Source: Eopsaltria australis
Taxonomy: Eukaryota > Chordata > Aves > Passeriformes > Petroicidae
DNA: 64,000 bases
Direction of reading: 5' to 3'
Assembly: GCA_034509425.1 (NCBI GenBank)
Contig: JAVTVJ010000012.1
Coordinates: 8,219,001 to 8,283,000 of the forward strand
This document shows, in pieces, positions 1-12,700 of the stretch (the first letter of the stretch is position 1; each line of letters opens with the position of its first letter). Made by a program: the position numbers and the translations under genes. Under the pieces are notes generated by a model. It did no database searches. It was given only the letters and a program-made list of their open reading frames with translations, and was not told the origin of the DNA.

Positions 1-695
1 TTTTTAATATTCTTGAAGGTTGGCAGAGCTGCAGCAGAAGCAGCAGTGCCTCTATGTGCATTCACAAGGATTGCATTGAGGGCCAGGCTTCAAATGAATT
101 GAAGGGGGATATACATCATGGAGAACCCTAGGCTATGCCCTGGGAGGTCAGGGAGGAGGTGAGGGAAGAGGGTAAGGTCACCTGGCTGAATTTCTTGTTA
201 GCTCTTTCTGCACACATGAGATAAAAACAGTGTGCCAAAGTAGAATTGCAGGGAGACAGGCATGCAAAATCTTTCATTTCTGCCAAAGTGAAGGTTTTTG
301 CCTCCCACCTGCCTGTGCCTGCTATTAAAATTGCTCATGGTTCCTAATTAGGATAATTTCATTTAATTCAAGACAAAAGAAAATCTGTTATTATGAATTT
401 TCAGGCAAATCTGTCCTGTGACTGGACGTGGTTGGGGAGTGATTACATAAATAATCAATGTGGCAGGTCCAAGAGAGTGATAACATCTGGAGAACAGGAA
501 AGCTGGTTGCTAACCCTGTTTTGCTGCAATCACGTAGTTGAAGCATTTTACTGCTCACAAAAGATGGCAATAATTTTTCATAGATAGATTTCCTCAGCTT
601 TATTTTGCCTCAGTGCTTGTAGTGTTTTAAGCTTTGTATAATGTGGTAAATTATTCCACCAGTTATAAAAACAGCGTGGCACTTACTTTTTCTAG

Positions 696-779
696 ATGCA
701 CGAATACAAATCTTCAACCCATCGCATCTTTCGTTTGAACAACATAGCCAAAGCACTTAAGTTCTTGGAGGACAGCAAT
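696..779 (+). CDS. CLMN: CLMN exon: middle of CH1 domain
   Basis: This 84-nt exon (28 codons, phase 0 at both ends) codes MHEYKSSTHRIFRLNNIAKA and on to LEDSN. It carries the conserved helix of the first calponin-homology domain that contributes to actin binding. It is bounded by the acceptor ttttctag and the donor GTGAGT. The ATG at its first codon is an internal methionine, not the gene start: in human calmin this position is preceded by more CH1 sequence. Confidence 0.93.
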
Positions 780-3700
780 GTGAGTATTTTCAAAGACTGG
801 TCTTAATATTTTCTCTTGATGTATGCTGCAAGTTTTAATTGTTGCTAATCTGATGTGCTGCATGTGTGCAAGAGGAGTGTAGTCCTTAAAGAGCCTGTAA
901 CTTACCTTAGCAGGAAGGCTGAAAAGCCACATAAAAATGCACAACAAGAACACCTATGGAGTCTAAAGCAAGGATTATTTGCTCATTTTATATGTTAAAG
1001 TTCAATGGGATTAAAGGATCAGGAACCCAATATTAAAAGAAAATAAAAAGAAATGCAAGTAATTTTTATGATCTGGGTCTTAGTGGCATTACTTCAGTTA
1101 CACTGACGGTAGATGACTTTCTGTTCTCAGAAATACTTTCACTATTGGAAATCATGTATTTATCTGGTAAACTGCTGCAGCAGCTGATCATGAGTCAAAG
1201 ACAAGAGAAAGTGAAATCTGGGAACATGATATAAATGCATAATTCCAGGAATCAAAGTCTTACAGGAATATAACTTTCCCCATAGTCAGTCAGTCAGCAT
1301 CACTTCCTACAGTTCTAAGTGACCAAGGGAGATTAGACCCTGTAGCTGGAAATGATGCATTCATTTTTTTATTTCTCCTGTGATGGGTTTATTCCAAAGC
1401 CCTGTGGAAGTGGCTTGTGTGTTGAAAACTCCTTGATTTTAAAAAATGTTGAGAGTAATGGGGTCAAGAGAAGCCCCAGCCATGTAACAATTCATACACC
1501 TAGATCTTCCAGAAAAAGGAAATAAGTATTGGGCTATTTCCTATAAAGGACTTTAGTAAGGTTAAACTTTATGGGTGAGGAGGGATCAGTGTGTGCAAAA
1601 CCTTGCCTTGTATGGGATGCTCCAACTGCAGCTGGTGTCACTTTGCTGCTTCCCTGCCCTGAGCTTAGCTCCTGCTCCAGCAGCAGTGCTTTTTGTGCAG
1701 GAGAGTTGCTGCAAACCCCAGTGCAGGAATAAGCATGATGTGAGGTCTTAGCACATCTCTAATGACTTTGTAGATGTGGGAGGTTTAACATCCTTTGCCT
1801 TTTTCCCCAGGAGAGGATGTGAAAGGTCAAGAAGTTGTCCAGTAACCAGTTGTCCAAGTGTTCCAGCCTCCCTATGGAAACTCCATCAGTAGGGGCTGAT
1901 CTGGCCCTAAATGTGTACGTCTACACGTCCTGCTGTAGAACTGCTAAGAAATATTTTACATATTCACATATTTCTTAACAGTTTCCCAGATGATGCTTTT
2001 TACCCAAATCCAGCTAAGGCCCACTGGCAGATGAGATTATTTCTCTCTGCTGGTACCAGCACTTGGCAGAGCTGCAGCTGAAGCATATCTGGTTGCCAGG
2101 ACCTCACTAGGTCCTCAATCAGCAAGGCCAGGCAGGAAGAACCTTGAATGCAGGAGGCTTTTTAATTAGTAGTGCTAAAAACTACTTTTCTATGGATTTC
2201 TGGTTCCCTGAAGAGTAGCAACCAATATCTTCTAGCTGAGTATCTCTGCTGGGCTGGGTGGTGAACATAAGGAGCAGTAAGAGGACAGAGCTCATAGTGA
2301 GCAGTGTAACCATAAATGCAACTTGCTCCCATTTTTGGAGAAACTATTATTCAAATGTACTAACTCCTAAAGGTTTTCCCATGCCAAATACCTTGGAGCT
2401 AGCAAGAAATCTGATCCTTGAAATATGACAACTAGAGGTGTCTTCATGCTAAGACTGAAAATGTTGTGCAAACCACTGGATAAAAAGTTATTTTGCTTTC
2501 CTTTTTTCAGCTTAACCAAACCGGTTAATGAAGGGTGGTAATGAAAGTCTTGGCAAAATGCCTTGGCTGCCAAGAGCTTCAGGGTTAGATATTAAACCAC
2601 AGTGGGTGGAACCTGACAGCATCTGCTCCTGTGGAACTGGGGCAGCAGGGTAGAGCCCTGCTGAGTGATTCACCGAGTCCGGGACTGCTCCGTGATAAAT
2701 GGGCTGCTGGGTTTTAACTCGGTCTGGGTGCCATGTGCAGTACTGACAGCTTCCTTGTTTCCTCCCTCCTCTGTGACCTTTGCCAAAACCAAGTCTGTGT
2801 TGTCTAAGAGAATAACATCCTGGTGTTATCAGCTGGAAAAAACCTCAGTGTGGGAAAAGTCCAGTGTTTGCCTGGATTAGGCAACCCTATCCGTTGCTAA
2901 CTGATTTAATCAGAATTCTGTGACAAGCTGTGTAAGGTGGGACAAGGAAGAAGAAAGGAGATACATAGAAAAAAAGAAGTAGGCAGATCTTACTGGGATT
3001 TTAGGTTTTTGTATGAGAAATTACTCTACTTTTTATGACTGGGGTCCACTGGAGGGGGCCCCATCTTCTTCCATTTTTGTATGGAGGAAACGCATGGGTA
3101 GTCCCAAAAATGCAGAAGTGAGTTCACTTCTGTTGTGCAGACTATGCTGGGGGTTTCCAATAGGAGTTCCAGGAGAAGAGTGATGGTGATCAGGGCAAAT
3201 TTTCATTCATACAAGATTTCAGTATTGCTTTTTTGCTGGCCTGTCAGTGGCAGAAGTGGTATGGACATATCCAGTAGTCTCAGTGCATTTTTTGCGTAAA
3301 CCTTGCTGCTTTGAATTTGGCTCTGAATTTATGATCTCTTCTACAGGTGAAGCTTGTTAGCATTGATGCAGCAGAAATAGCAGATGGAAATTCTTCTCTG
3401 GTACTTGGACTAATATGGAATATAATCTTGTTTTTTCAGGTAATAAAATTTGAATCTTTCACCATAATCAGTCTTTGTGGTATCCATCTATTCCAGCTGA
3501 ATACTGATTTTTAAATTGATTTTTAATCCCAAAGAACATAATTAATCATGCGAAACCTGAGCTTTTCCCTCCAAATATACACTAATTTTATACTTGCAGC
3601 TGCTTTCATTTTACTTCATTGGACCTATTTTGATGTAAATTGGAGACAATTTAAGCCCTCATTTAACTTGGACCTGAATTAGAGCTTCAGATTATTACTT

Positions 3701-6700
3701 TTCCTTCTTTCCTGTGCCTTCTCAGGGTTCTGTTCCACATTCCCTGGATCTGAACCAATGTCCTGGGTATGGTTCCAGGTCACAGTTTATTTTCAATAAC
3801 CTTTACTGGATTTGGTCCAATGTGGTGGGAAATTCCATTTAGAATCACTGTTCTCTGGAGACTTACTCAACATGGCAAAAATTCACAACTGATACAGATG
3901 GTCATATGAAAGATCTCAAAGGACCTGGAACTGATAAAACGTATTTGAGCCTGAAAATTGATTTATCCCCAGGCTTAGATTAAAACTGCTCCCTAAGATA
4001 CACATAGTTTGAAAATTACCTTCTAGATAATTCCAAATTCTAATGGACAGAGAGAGATGGAGGGAGGGTTCTGTAACTCTCATAAGACTGTAAGGCCCTT
4101 TCATTCTCTTGGTCTGGTTTAAAAAATGGCTATAAGGTTTAAAAAAGTGATGTCAAAGTTGCTCTGGGGCTTCTCTCCCTGGCTGAGCTCCTCAGGCTGA
4201 ACACTGCTGCATGGAACCAGTTTGGCCAGGCAGGCTTACAGGCAAAGATGGTGTGACCAGGACCTGTCACCCTGGCAGCAGAGGGCATGGGGGACCCAAA
4301 AGCAGCAGAGTCTCAAATGTCAGTGCTGATCAAGGACTGGAGTGCTTCTGCAGGTCACCATTTCTTGACTAAAAATATTTCAGTCAGGCAGTTCCTGTGA
4401 AGAGAACAATTTCAATTAAACTAACTTTTCTTTCAAGGACATGTTTCTTTGCTTTTTGTTTAATTTGCACAGTTCGACCCGAACTGGTAGCTTGCCCTTT
4501 CTGTTGCCTGGGCTGCTGCTGGCTGTCATGCTTGTAAAGTACAAGTTAAGAGTTAAAATGAACAAGTTTATAATTATCACTTAAAATTCAGTTATGGCAC
4601 TGATCTCTTTAAAGTTTGCATGAAAACAAGGGCACGATGCAGCCACTGATAAAGCAGAACACTGTGTATTTCACCTTTTATTACAGATTAAGGAGCTGAC
4701 AGGCAACCTCAACAGGAACTCCTCCTCCTCCAGCCTGTCCTCTGGGCCCAGTGGTCCAGAATCAGACACATCCCCCAGCACTCCCAGCGTGGAGAGAAAC
4801 ATGTCCATTACAGTGAAGGATCAGCGGAAAGCCATCAGGGCCCTTCTAATCTGGGTTCAGAGGAAAACCAGAAAGTAAGCTAACAAACCCTTGAACAAAA
4901 CAGTGTCTTGCCACCTGCCCTTTTGAAGCTGAGTCTTTTCTCTGTCCTGCCTCATGGGTTACCATGTGCTGTGGCTTCTTCTGCTTTTGAAGTTTGGGAG
5001 CACAGGGTCTCTGCAGGGGGGTGCTTCACTATGGCCATGTGTTTACAGCAGCCACATGACCTTGTAGGCCACTGCTGGCTCCATGGTTTGAGTGTTAAAT
5101 GTTAACTTGCACTAACCTGCTTGGTGCTGTTTAAAACAGGATCATTCTTTACACCCTAGACCCCAGTTTTCATGCAGTCTATTTGACATCTTTTGCTAAT
5201 TAAAGGTTAGGTATAACCAGGGGGTGAACTGAAAAAATAAATGTACTGAAAGACTTTATCAGCAGCCTTTTAAATTAAGCAGTAGCCCTGAGGAAGCTTC
5301 TCTGTGTGCCGCAGAGTGCCTTGAAGGACAGAGCCTGTATGAGAGTCCCTCCTTCCTCAGAATTAAAGAGGGGAGCGGGGTGAAACTTAAGTCACTTCTC
5401 TTGAACTTGTAACATTTGAGTGCATTTCCACTGCACAAGACATCTCTCTCCTCTTTAATAAAAAAGTGGTTCTTTCACCAAAGCATTTTGTGTAGTAATG
5501 CTTTATTCTGGCAGAGTTACTGTCAGGTTAAAAAACTGTAGTGTAAGATGTCTCATGCACATGCAAATGCTTGGAGTGTATTGTACACGTACTGTTATTT
5601 GAATTAGTAACAGACAGTTACGTATAGAGGTTGGTTAGCTGAATATTTGGCTTTTTTGTCTCTGGATTTATGTGTCCAAATCTGTCTTTGAACATAAATT
5701 TTCTGTGTCTAGTGTTAAAGACAAAAATTTACATCCTAAATACTTGGTCCCATGGACCACATCATCCCTTGGTTATTTCGAGATAAACTTGTCCCATTGA
5801 GATCTGTAGTTCACTGCTGCCAGTGCAGACCATAGAGGTAGCACAAAAACAATGCTGATGTCATCATCAACAGGTGGTACAAGGAAAGTGAGGACCTGAG
5901 AAGTAAAGGCCACAGACTTTTCAGCCCAGTCAAAGAGCGCAAATTGGAAAGATTTAATAGGAGAAAATTGTTCTTGCAACTGCAGTATTTAAAACATAAT
6001 AGCAGTATTGTAATCCTGTTATCCCATGATCTGTGCAGAATTTTCTATTCTGGGGCTATATTCCATTGCATGTTTGATGGCTGTTTTTTTCTCCAAAACT
6101 TTGGGCATCTAACATTCTTGTGGTTTATGCATGCACTGACACCATTTGCATTTGGCAGATTCTCTGCTATAGAAGGCCAAGTACACAGGAATGTGAATCA
6201 TTTATGCTTATGTGTTTAAATATTTAAATCCTGGGAGTTTTCCCAAGCTCTGGCATTAAAATGCTGGAGAGCAACAGAAACAGGGATCACAGAGACATTT
6301 GGTTTTGTGAATGTTAAATGTGGTTGCTGAATTCTTAAGGGCTTTGTTTTTACTAACTACTTCCTACAAACAGGTTGATGTCAGCTGTTAGCCACACCAA
6401 TTCAGTTTGTGAACCTATGTGTTTTCTGAATGTATTTCTAGATTTTGAAATCCAAAAATATCTCAAATGTGACAAGTGCTACTCAGCAACCTTACATTTT
6501 AACTTTCAGGAGTCTGAAAATGATGATGCCTTTACTTGGGATTTTGTAACAAAACACCCATGTAAAATGTATGTGATTGTCTTTAGGTATGGCGTTGCAG
6601 TCCAGGACTTCACAAGTAGTTGGAGGAGTGGTCTTGCTTTCTTGGCTGTCATAAAAGCCATAGATTGTACTTTGGTAGACATGAAGCATGCACTGGAGAA

Positions 6701-9700
6701 ATCAGCACGAGAAAACCTGGAGGATGCTTTCAGCATAGCACAGAATAAACTGGGTGTTCCTCGGCTCCTCGAACCAGAAGGTAAACACATCAACTTTGTT
6801 GGGTAACCCTCAGATTACAATGAATTAATGAATATTGCATTGTGATACCTACCAAAGCCCTCCCAGTGATTAGGCTGCTGATGTGATCAGTGTGTTGAGC
6901 TTGTTGATAAGAAAAATAAAAATGGTCAGTGGCTTGTAATTGTATGCTTCCACTCGTATTTGTAAGCTCCTTGGGGTCAGAGATCTTATTGTGATTTTAG
7001 CTGTGTACACTGGTCCTGGTTCATGCCTAGATGCTTTGTGACCTTTGCATTCTTAGAGGGCATTAATTGTTGTGCTGAGGGGTGTCTCAGTGCACTAACA
7101 CCATTCTGTAGCACCTAGGCTGCAGAGATCAAATGTCACTCCATGATGAAGTGTGTGAAGCTGCCATACCAGGCAAATGGAGAGATACCTATTCAAATGC
7201 ATCTGCAGCTCCCAGTTCTCCCTTCACAGTGCATATATACACACAAGTATTTATACATGTAAACCTAAGTGTGTTTGTGTATATCAAATATGTATAAATG
7301 GATTTCTTGTAGTTCTTTTTACTGAACTCTACTAGACCAGTGTTAGGCCTTGATGGTTGAAAGCACAATTGCACTTGCATCACCTGTTGGAGGACTGGGC
7401 CATGCTGCTAAAAATAAACCTCTATATTGTCACTCAACAACAGCCAAGTGTCTAGTGACAACAGCATAAATGGCAGTGTAAAAGTGGATGAAAAGGGACC
7501 CTGACCGGGGTTCAGTATGTATTTGGAAATAGGAAGAAATGAATGTGAGTAGGATGTTGAGAACTCTGTCAAGTGCCATCAGCAGTGAAGAGCATCTCTC
7601 TTATCTGTCAGAAAGAAGTGTTTGTAGCTGTTATTTCTGTGACCATAATGGCAGGATAAATGTCTGACAATCTGTTCCTCTGCAAGAGCGTCTCAAAGCT
7701 GTGTGTGCTCAAGCCCCTCGCATCTGTCTCCACAGATATCATGGTGGAGTCACCCGATGAACAGTCAATTGTGACATATGTGGCACAATTTTTGGAGCAC
7801 TTCCCAGAGCTGGAAGGGGTATGTGTTTACTCCTAAGTCATGTCATTTCTTTCATTTGCTTTGGTGAACGTAATAAAGTCAGATTTATTTTCTAGGTTTC
7901 TTTCTAAGCTATTTAAAATAAACAACAAACCTGGATTTAAATTTTCACATTTTTGTTAAATCCAGTGAAATGGGCTTTCATTGATGATTACTAAAATGCT
8001 TTAGGTAGAATTGTGCTTTTATACATTTACATCCAGTTGTAACTTTCAGAGGTTAGAACTGGTTTCATAGGACTCCACTGCTTTGCTATATTGGTTTTAA
8101 ATAAGGACAAAATGTATTCCTTTATCTATAATGTTTCATTGGACTTCAGATTTAATTTTTACTTCTACCTTCTTCTCAAGTTTGAGGGCCATGATCAGTT
8201 TGAATTTAGCAGGTATGAGACACAAGATACCAAAAGCTGAATCTTGTCAGTACAACAGTAAAAAGCACTCATTATAAGCATGAAATAAACTGCAGCTCAA
8301 AAGACCAGGACCGTCATGCAAAAAATAAAGAACTGAGGATTAAACAAGGGCTGACAGTGTCAAAAATTGGGAAAGGCCTTTTGGAGAAGGTTAGAGTTGG
8401 GATGTATTTTGTAGCTGATAAAATTGGTGGACATTACTAAAGTAATTGGAATTAAAATATTATTATTATTATTATTTTCATTATCATTATCATTATCATT
8501 AGTATTACATTAGATGAGCAATAAGATTGTTTGACATTAGGACTTGTTGGCATTTTAATGGGCACGTTAAAAACTACCTTTCTTATTAATAGAGTGTGTT
8601 GGAAGGAAGTAATCTGGTATATCAATATATTTCACAATGGGTTTATTGGAGTTGTTAGATTTATGTTATTCCCAGGGTTTGGGATTGTGTCAAAAAGCCA
8701 AGTCAGTTGTCTCCACAGGTGCAGCAGGGAGAGATGAATACATTAAGAACTGAGGAGTAGGCTTGTCTGCATTCTGATCTTCCTGTACAAGTGCCTTCTT
8801 GACATTGGGCTTTGTTCAATGACTTACCAAATTAGTTTTCCTACTTTCAAAATAAGTGAGTCATTAACTGGCCATTCACTAGGTAATGGAGTGAAACGCT
8901 AGGTATTTATTCTTTCCATAGTGTTTGGGAAACGTAAAATGGTATCTGAGCTAGGATTTGTCTTCTAATGGTGTATCATCACTTACAGGAAGACTTTACA
9001 GATCCTGACAAGGAGCTTCCAATTGAGTCCACGTATGTCCACATCAAAGACACACCATCAGAAAAGGAAGGCAAAATCTTGATTTTAAGTGAAAGTGAAG
9101 AAAGCATGTATACTGTTAATCATGAGAGGAGTCATCCAGCTCCTCCAAAGGTCCTTATTCATGATATCCCTGAGACAATCCCATCAGAAACCACTTCTGA
9201 AAATTGTAATGGGAAACTGAGTCAAGTGGTGGGCAATTTACAGGGAATGTCTGAAGAGGAGCCTCAAAGGCCTACCTCACTGAAAATCACAGGATCTGTC
9301 AGTTTTGAATCCAATTCCTCTTGGGAGGTTCTAAATGATAAATTCATACCAGGTGAAGGGAGCATCTCTGATGATCCACTGAAACAGAATGATGATCTTT
9401 CTCCAGCTGTTCTGACAGATCGGAAAAATTCTGTTGACTCTTTTGAAGAATACTCTGAAGATTTAACTAAGGAAACCCCTACTGAATATGACAATGAAAC
9501 CAAGAGCCTTTCAGCCAATACTTCTTCTTTGAGTCCATTATCCTGGACTTCAGGTATTCTTACAGATGATTCTATTAATAAAGTAGAAGAGATCAAACCC
9601 CAGTCTTCAATTCTTTTACCAGAAGATACATCAAAACAAGAAGATACACAGAAGTACGTTCTGCACCTTCTAAATGAGGAAATGCAGACACTTCCACAAG

Positions 9701-12700
9701 ATGAACATACAAAGGAATTGCCTGTCCTTGAGACAATAGAAACGAACCCTTGTTCACCGAATGATTCCAATCTCGAAAGCCAAGAACTATCTACACAGCA
9801 TGAAACATCTGATGACTCTCTCTCAGATGTACCTAAAACTCCAGAGGACCTGGACAGCTGTGATGAAGTTGAGCCTGCAGCTGAAGTGCTACCCAGTTCT
9901 TCGAAAGTATCCGTGATACCCCATGATCTCTTTTATTATCCACATTACAATGTTCCCATATCAGCAGTTCTGAACGCTTACCTCGAGCCTTGTATCGAAG
10001 GTTATGATACAGAAAATGAAAAAGCTTCTTCTGAAATAGTAACAGATGTTTTACATGATGACAAGAACTTACCAGAACAGGATGACAAGGAAGATGCTCC
10101 AGAGCCAGACTTGGAGAATAAGCTGGGTACCCCTCCATCAGAAACAGATACTGAGAACAGTGAGGAGGAAACTACAAAAACAAGCAGTCATGTGAATTCT
10201 TCCGATGAAAAAGAAGTGTCATTACTAGTAGAAGAGTTAGAAATAGAAGAAGATGGCAATAAGGCCACCAACCATGAAGATTCCACTATTCCACAACATC
10301 CTGAGGTATTTTATTTTATTACCAGCATTTCTTTGTGTATATATGTGGGCTTAGCATCAGATCGCATTGGTTTTCATTTGCTTTCATTTGCAGTGTTTGG
10401 GAGAAATATTTAAAATGTACTTGGTTTCCTGAAAGTTCCATTACACTGTTTGCCACAGCCCCCTACTGGAATGAATGGAATTGCAGATCCCTAACAAGAT
10501 CAGACATTAAAAGAGAAAATAAACCCCTAATACTAATGGCACTGCAAAAATATGAATTTATATTATGTTTTAAAATAATTTGAGGCTTCTATAATCCCTA
10601 AGCATAAAAGATTACCTAATAGTATGGAAAAAATGTGAATTTTTATTATGTTTTAAAATAATTTGAGGTTTCTGTATAATCCTTAGGCATAAAAGATTAC
10701 CAGAGAGGGTCTTTTTAATAATCTATAATGAGATGAACAGAAATTAGTATTTCTTCTAAAGAAAGGATACAGGCAATGATCATTTTTGTCTCAATCCAAA
10801 TAAGTTTGCCTACAAAAACTTAGAAAAACAATTTGAGTAGGATACCTTACATGGTTAAAATGAGGGCTTGTCTGCACTGGAGGAGGAAAAAGAAGTGGGC
10901 ACTTTGGGGATATTTGGTTTAGGCAGTTTGCTCCTGCATCTCTTCTTGCAGACACCAGTTTTGAAGTGCCTTACATGTTTCCAGCACAGTAATTTTTGAC
11001 AGTGTTTTTCAGCAATGAGTGTCCATTTAATGCTGCTCTACACATTGCTTAGACACGTTGCTTGAACATGTTTCAGTCCTGACTCTTAACTACAGTAGTG
11101 AAGTCAGTTTGCTGTACACTTGAAGGACTAATTAGGGATAGATTTAAAAGAAGTCTAGTGGATTGCTTCAAAGAGCCATGTCATGTCATGACTTCTTAAT
11201 AGAAAGACCTGACTTTCCAACTGTATGTATGTATGTTGAATTGATGATTCCGTGTATCCCAAAAGATGGTCAAGAAATTAATTGCTTTTTTATTCTCTTC
11301 AGCGAGACTTTCAGTCTCATACGATCTGCAATTGAATGTCTGAGTAGGCTGCACCACTAAGATACTTGGAAGGGTGGGGAATAAGTCTTGTTGTCTAATG
11401 CAAAACATTTCTTAATTTCAACAGGCCATAGTAGAACATCTAGAGCATTTACCAATAGCCATAAGGACGCCAAAAGAAAATAGTAATAGGGAGGAGGAAG
11501 AGAAAAATATAATTGAAGAAGATCTGCAGATCTCAGAAGTTGCCACTACTACTCTGTCACAAGATAACCTAGAAGAAAATGCTGAATTCCAGGAATTTAC
11601 CAGGTATTTCACATTAACTTTGTCTAAAATACTCCTAACAGATCTTTCTGAAATGTGCCTTGTCCATTACATGTTTCTTGTAGTCTTGTTAGGAATAAGT
11701 ATTGGGATTCACTGGCTTCTTCCTGTGTTTCTCTTAAACATGTTGAGTGATTCAGTGGGACTTGATTTGACTGTGCTATACAAACTTTGCTGCACAAAAC
11801 CCCAGTGGAAGCCTGGTGCATTTCAAACATGGAAGTGTTAAAACTGCTTTTCCAACAGAGAGGGTATTTTGTAATGCACATGAAACAGTCCATGTGCATT
11901 GTGACACTATGTGGAAGCATTACACTGATTCCAGTAGATACTGTTTGGATGTTTTTTCTGGTTATGAACAAGTAAATGAGCCATTGGAGAGAAAATAAGA
12001 ACTCATGGGTCTAGGTAAAGGCATTTTAATGAAAAAAAGGCAAAGGCTATACGTGGAAACAAATTAGAAGACCAAAAAAAATTTGTTTATTCTCTACTTC
12101 CCATCAGCAGGGCAATGTCTAGCCACTTCCTGGGAAGCAGGGTGTAGTGGTTGCTTCAGAAGACAGATACAGGAACAAACGTGTGTGTGTGTGTGTCACA
12201 GCCCTTTGGTCAGTTTGGGTCAGCTCTCCTGGCTGTGTCCCCTCCCAACCTCTGGCCCAGTAAAGAAACACTCAACTGATTTTCCTCCATTTACTTCTAG
12301 TTTTTCTTATGTTCTGATTTATTCTTAGGTAATCTATTTGAAGTGGGACATGAACTGTAATTTGTTGACACTTACCACTGGAGCACTAATGAATTTGAGA
12401 GTTTGCTTAGAAAAACCTGTTGTCCCCTTCAAGCTTTCTGTTCCCTGTCAGTCCATTTTTTTTTTTTTATATCAATAGCCATAAAACTTGGGTATACTCT
12501 CACTTATATGTCAGTGATGTCAAAGATGCAAAAATGTGATCAGATACAATTTTTCAGAAAAGATTCCTTTTTGAGCATATGAATTTTTTATTGTGGGTCA
12601 GATTTTCCCAAAGCCATTTTTATCATGTTACTGATAAATTCCAGTCCATATTCTAATATATGCAACAGTGCATATTTGTGGTTTTGTGTAGCTTAAACCT

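Larger units (their letters stand above)
1..8988 (+). other. CLMN: CLMN introns and small exons, 5' side of the large exon
   Basis: Apart from the five exons listed separately, this stretch is intronic. Positions 1-695 are the 3' end of an intron whose acceptor (ttttctag) precedes 696. The other introns are 780-3346, 3440-4686, 4875-6586, 6781-7735 and 7819-8988. I see no second gene, RNA gene or intact mobile element in them; the only clear repeat is the ATT/CATTAT microsatellite near 8.5 kb. Open frames in these introns are short, lack known domains and fit chance. Confidence 0.8.

Noticed and set aside
6492..6793. Minus-strand frames opposite the CLMN CH2 exon
   Set aside because: Shadows of the plus-strand exon, whose CH2 motif and splice sites are clear.
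9264..10138. Minus-strand open frames opposite the CLMN large exon
   Set aside because: They are mirror frames of a real coding exon, with no independent domain or splice support.
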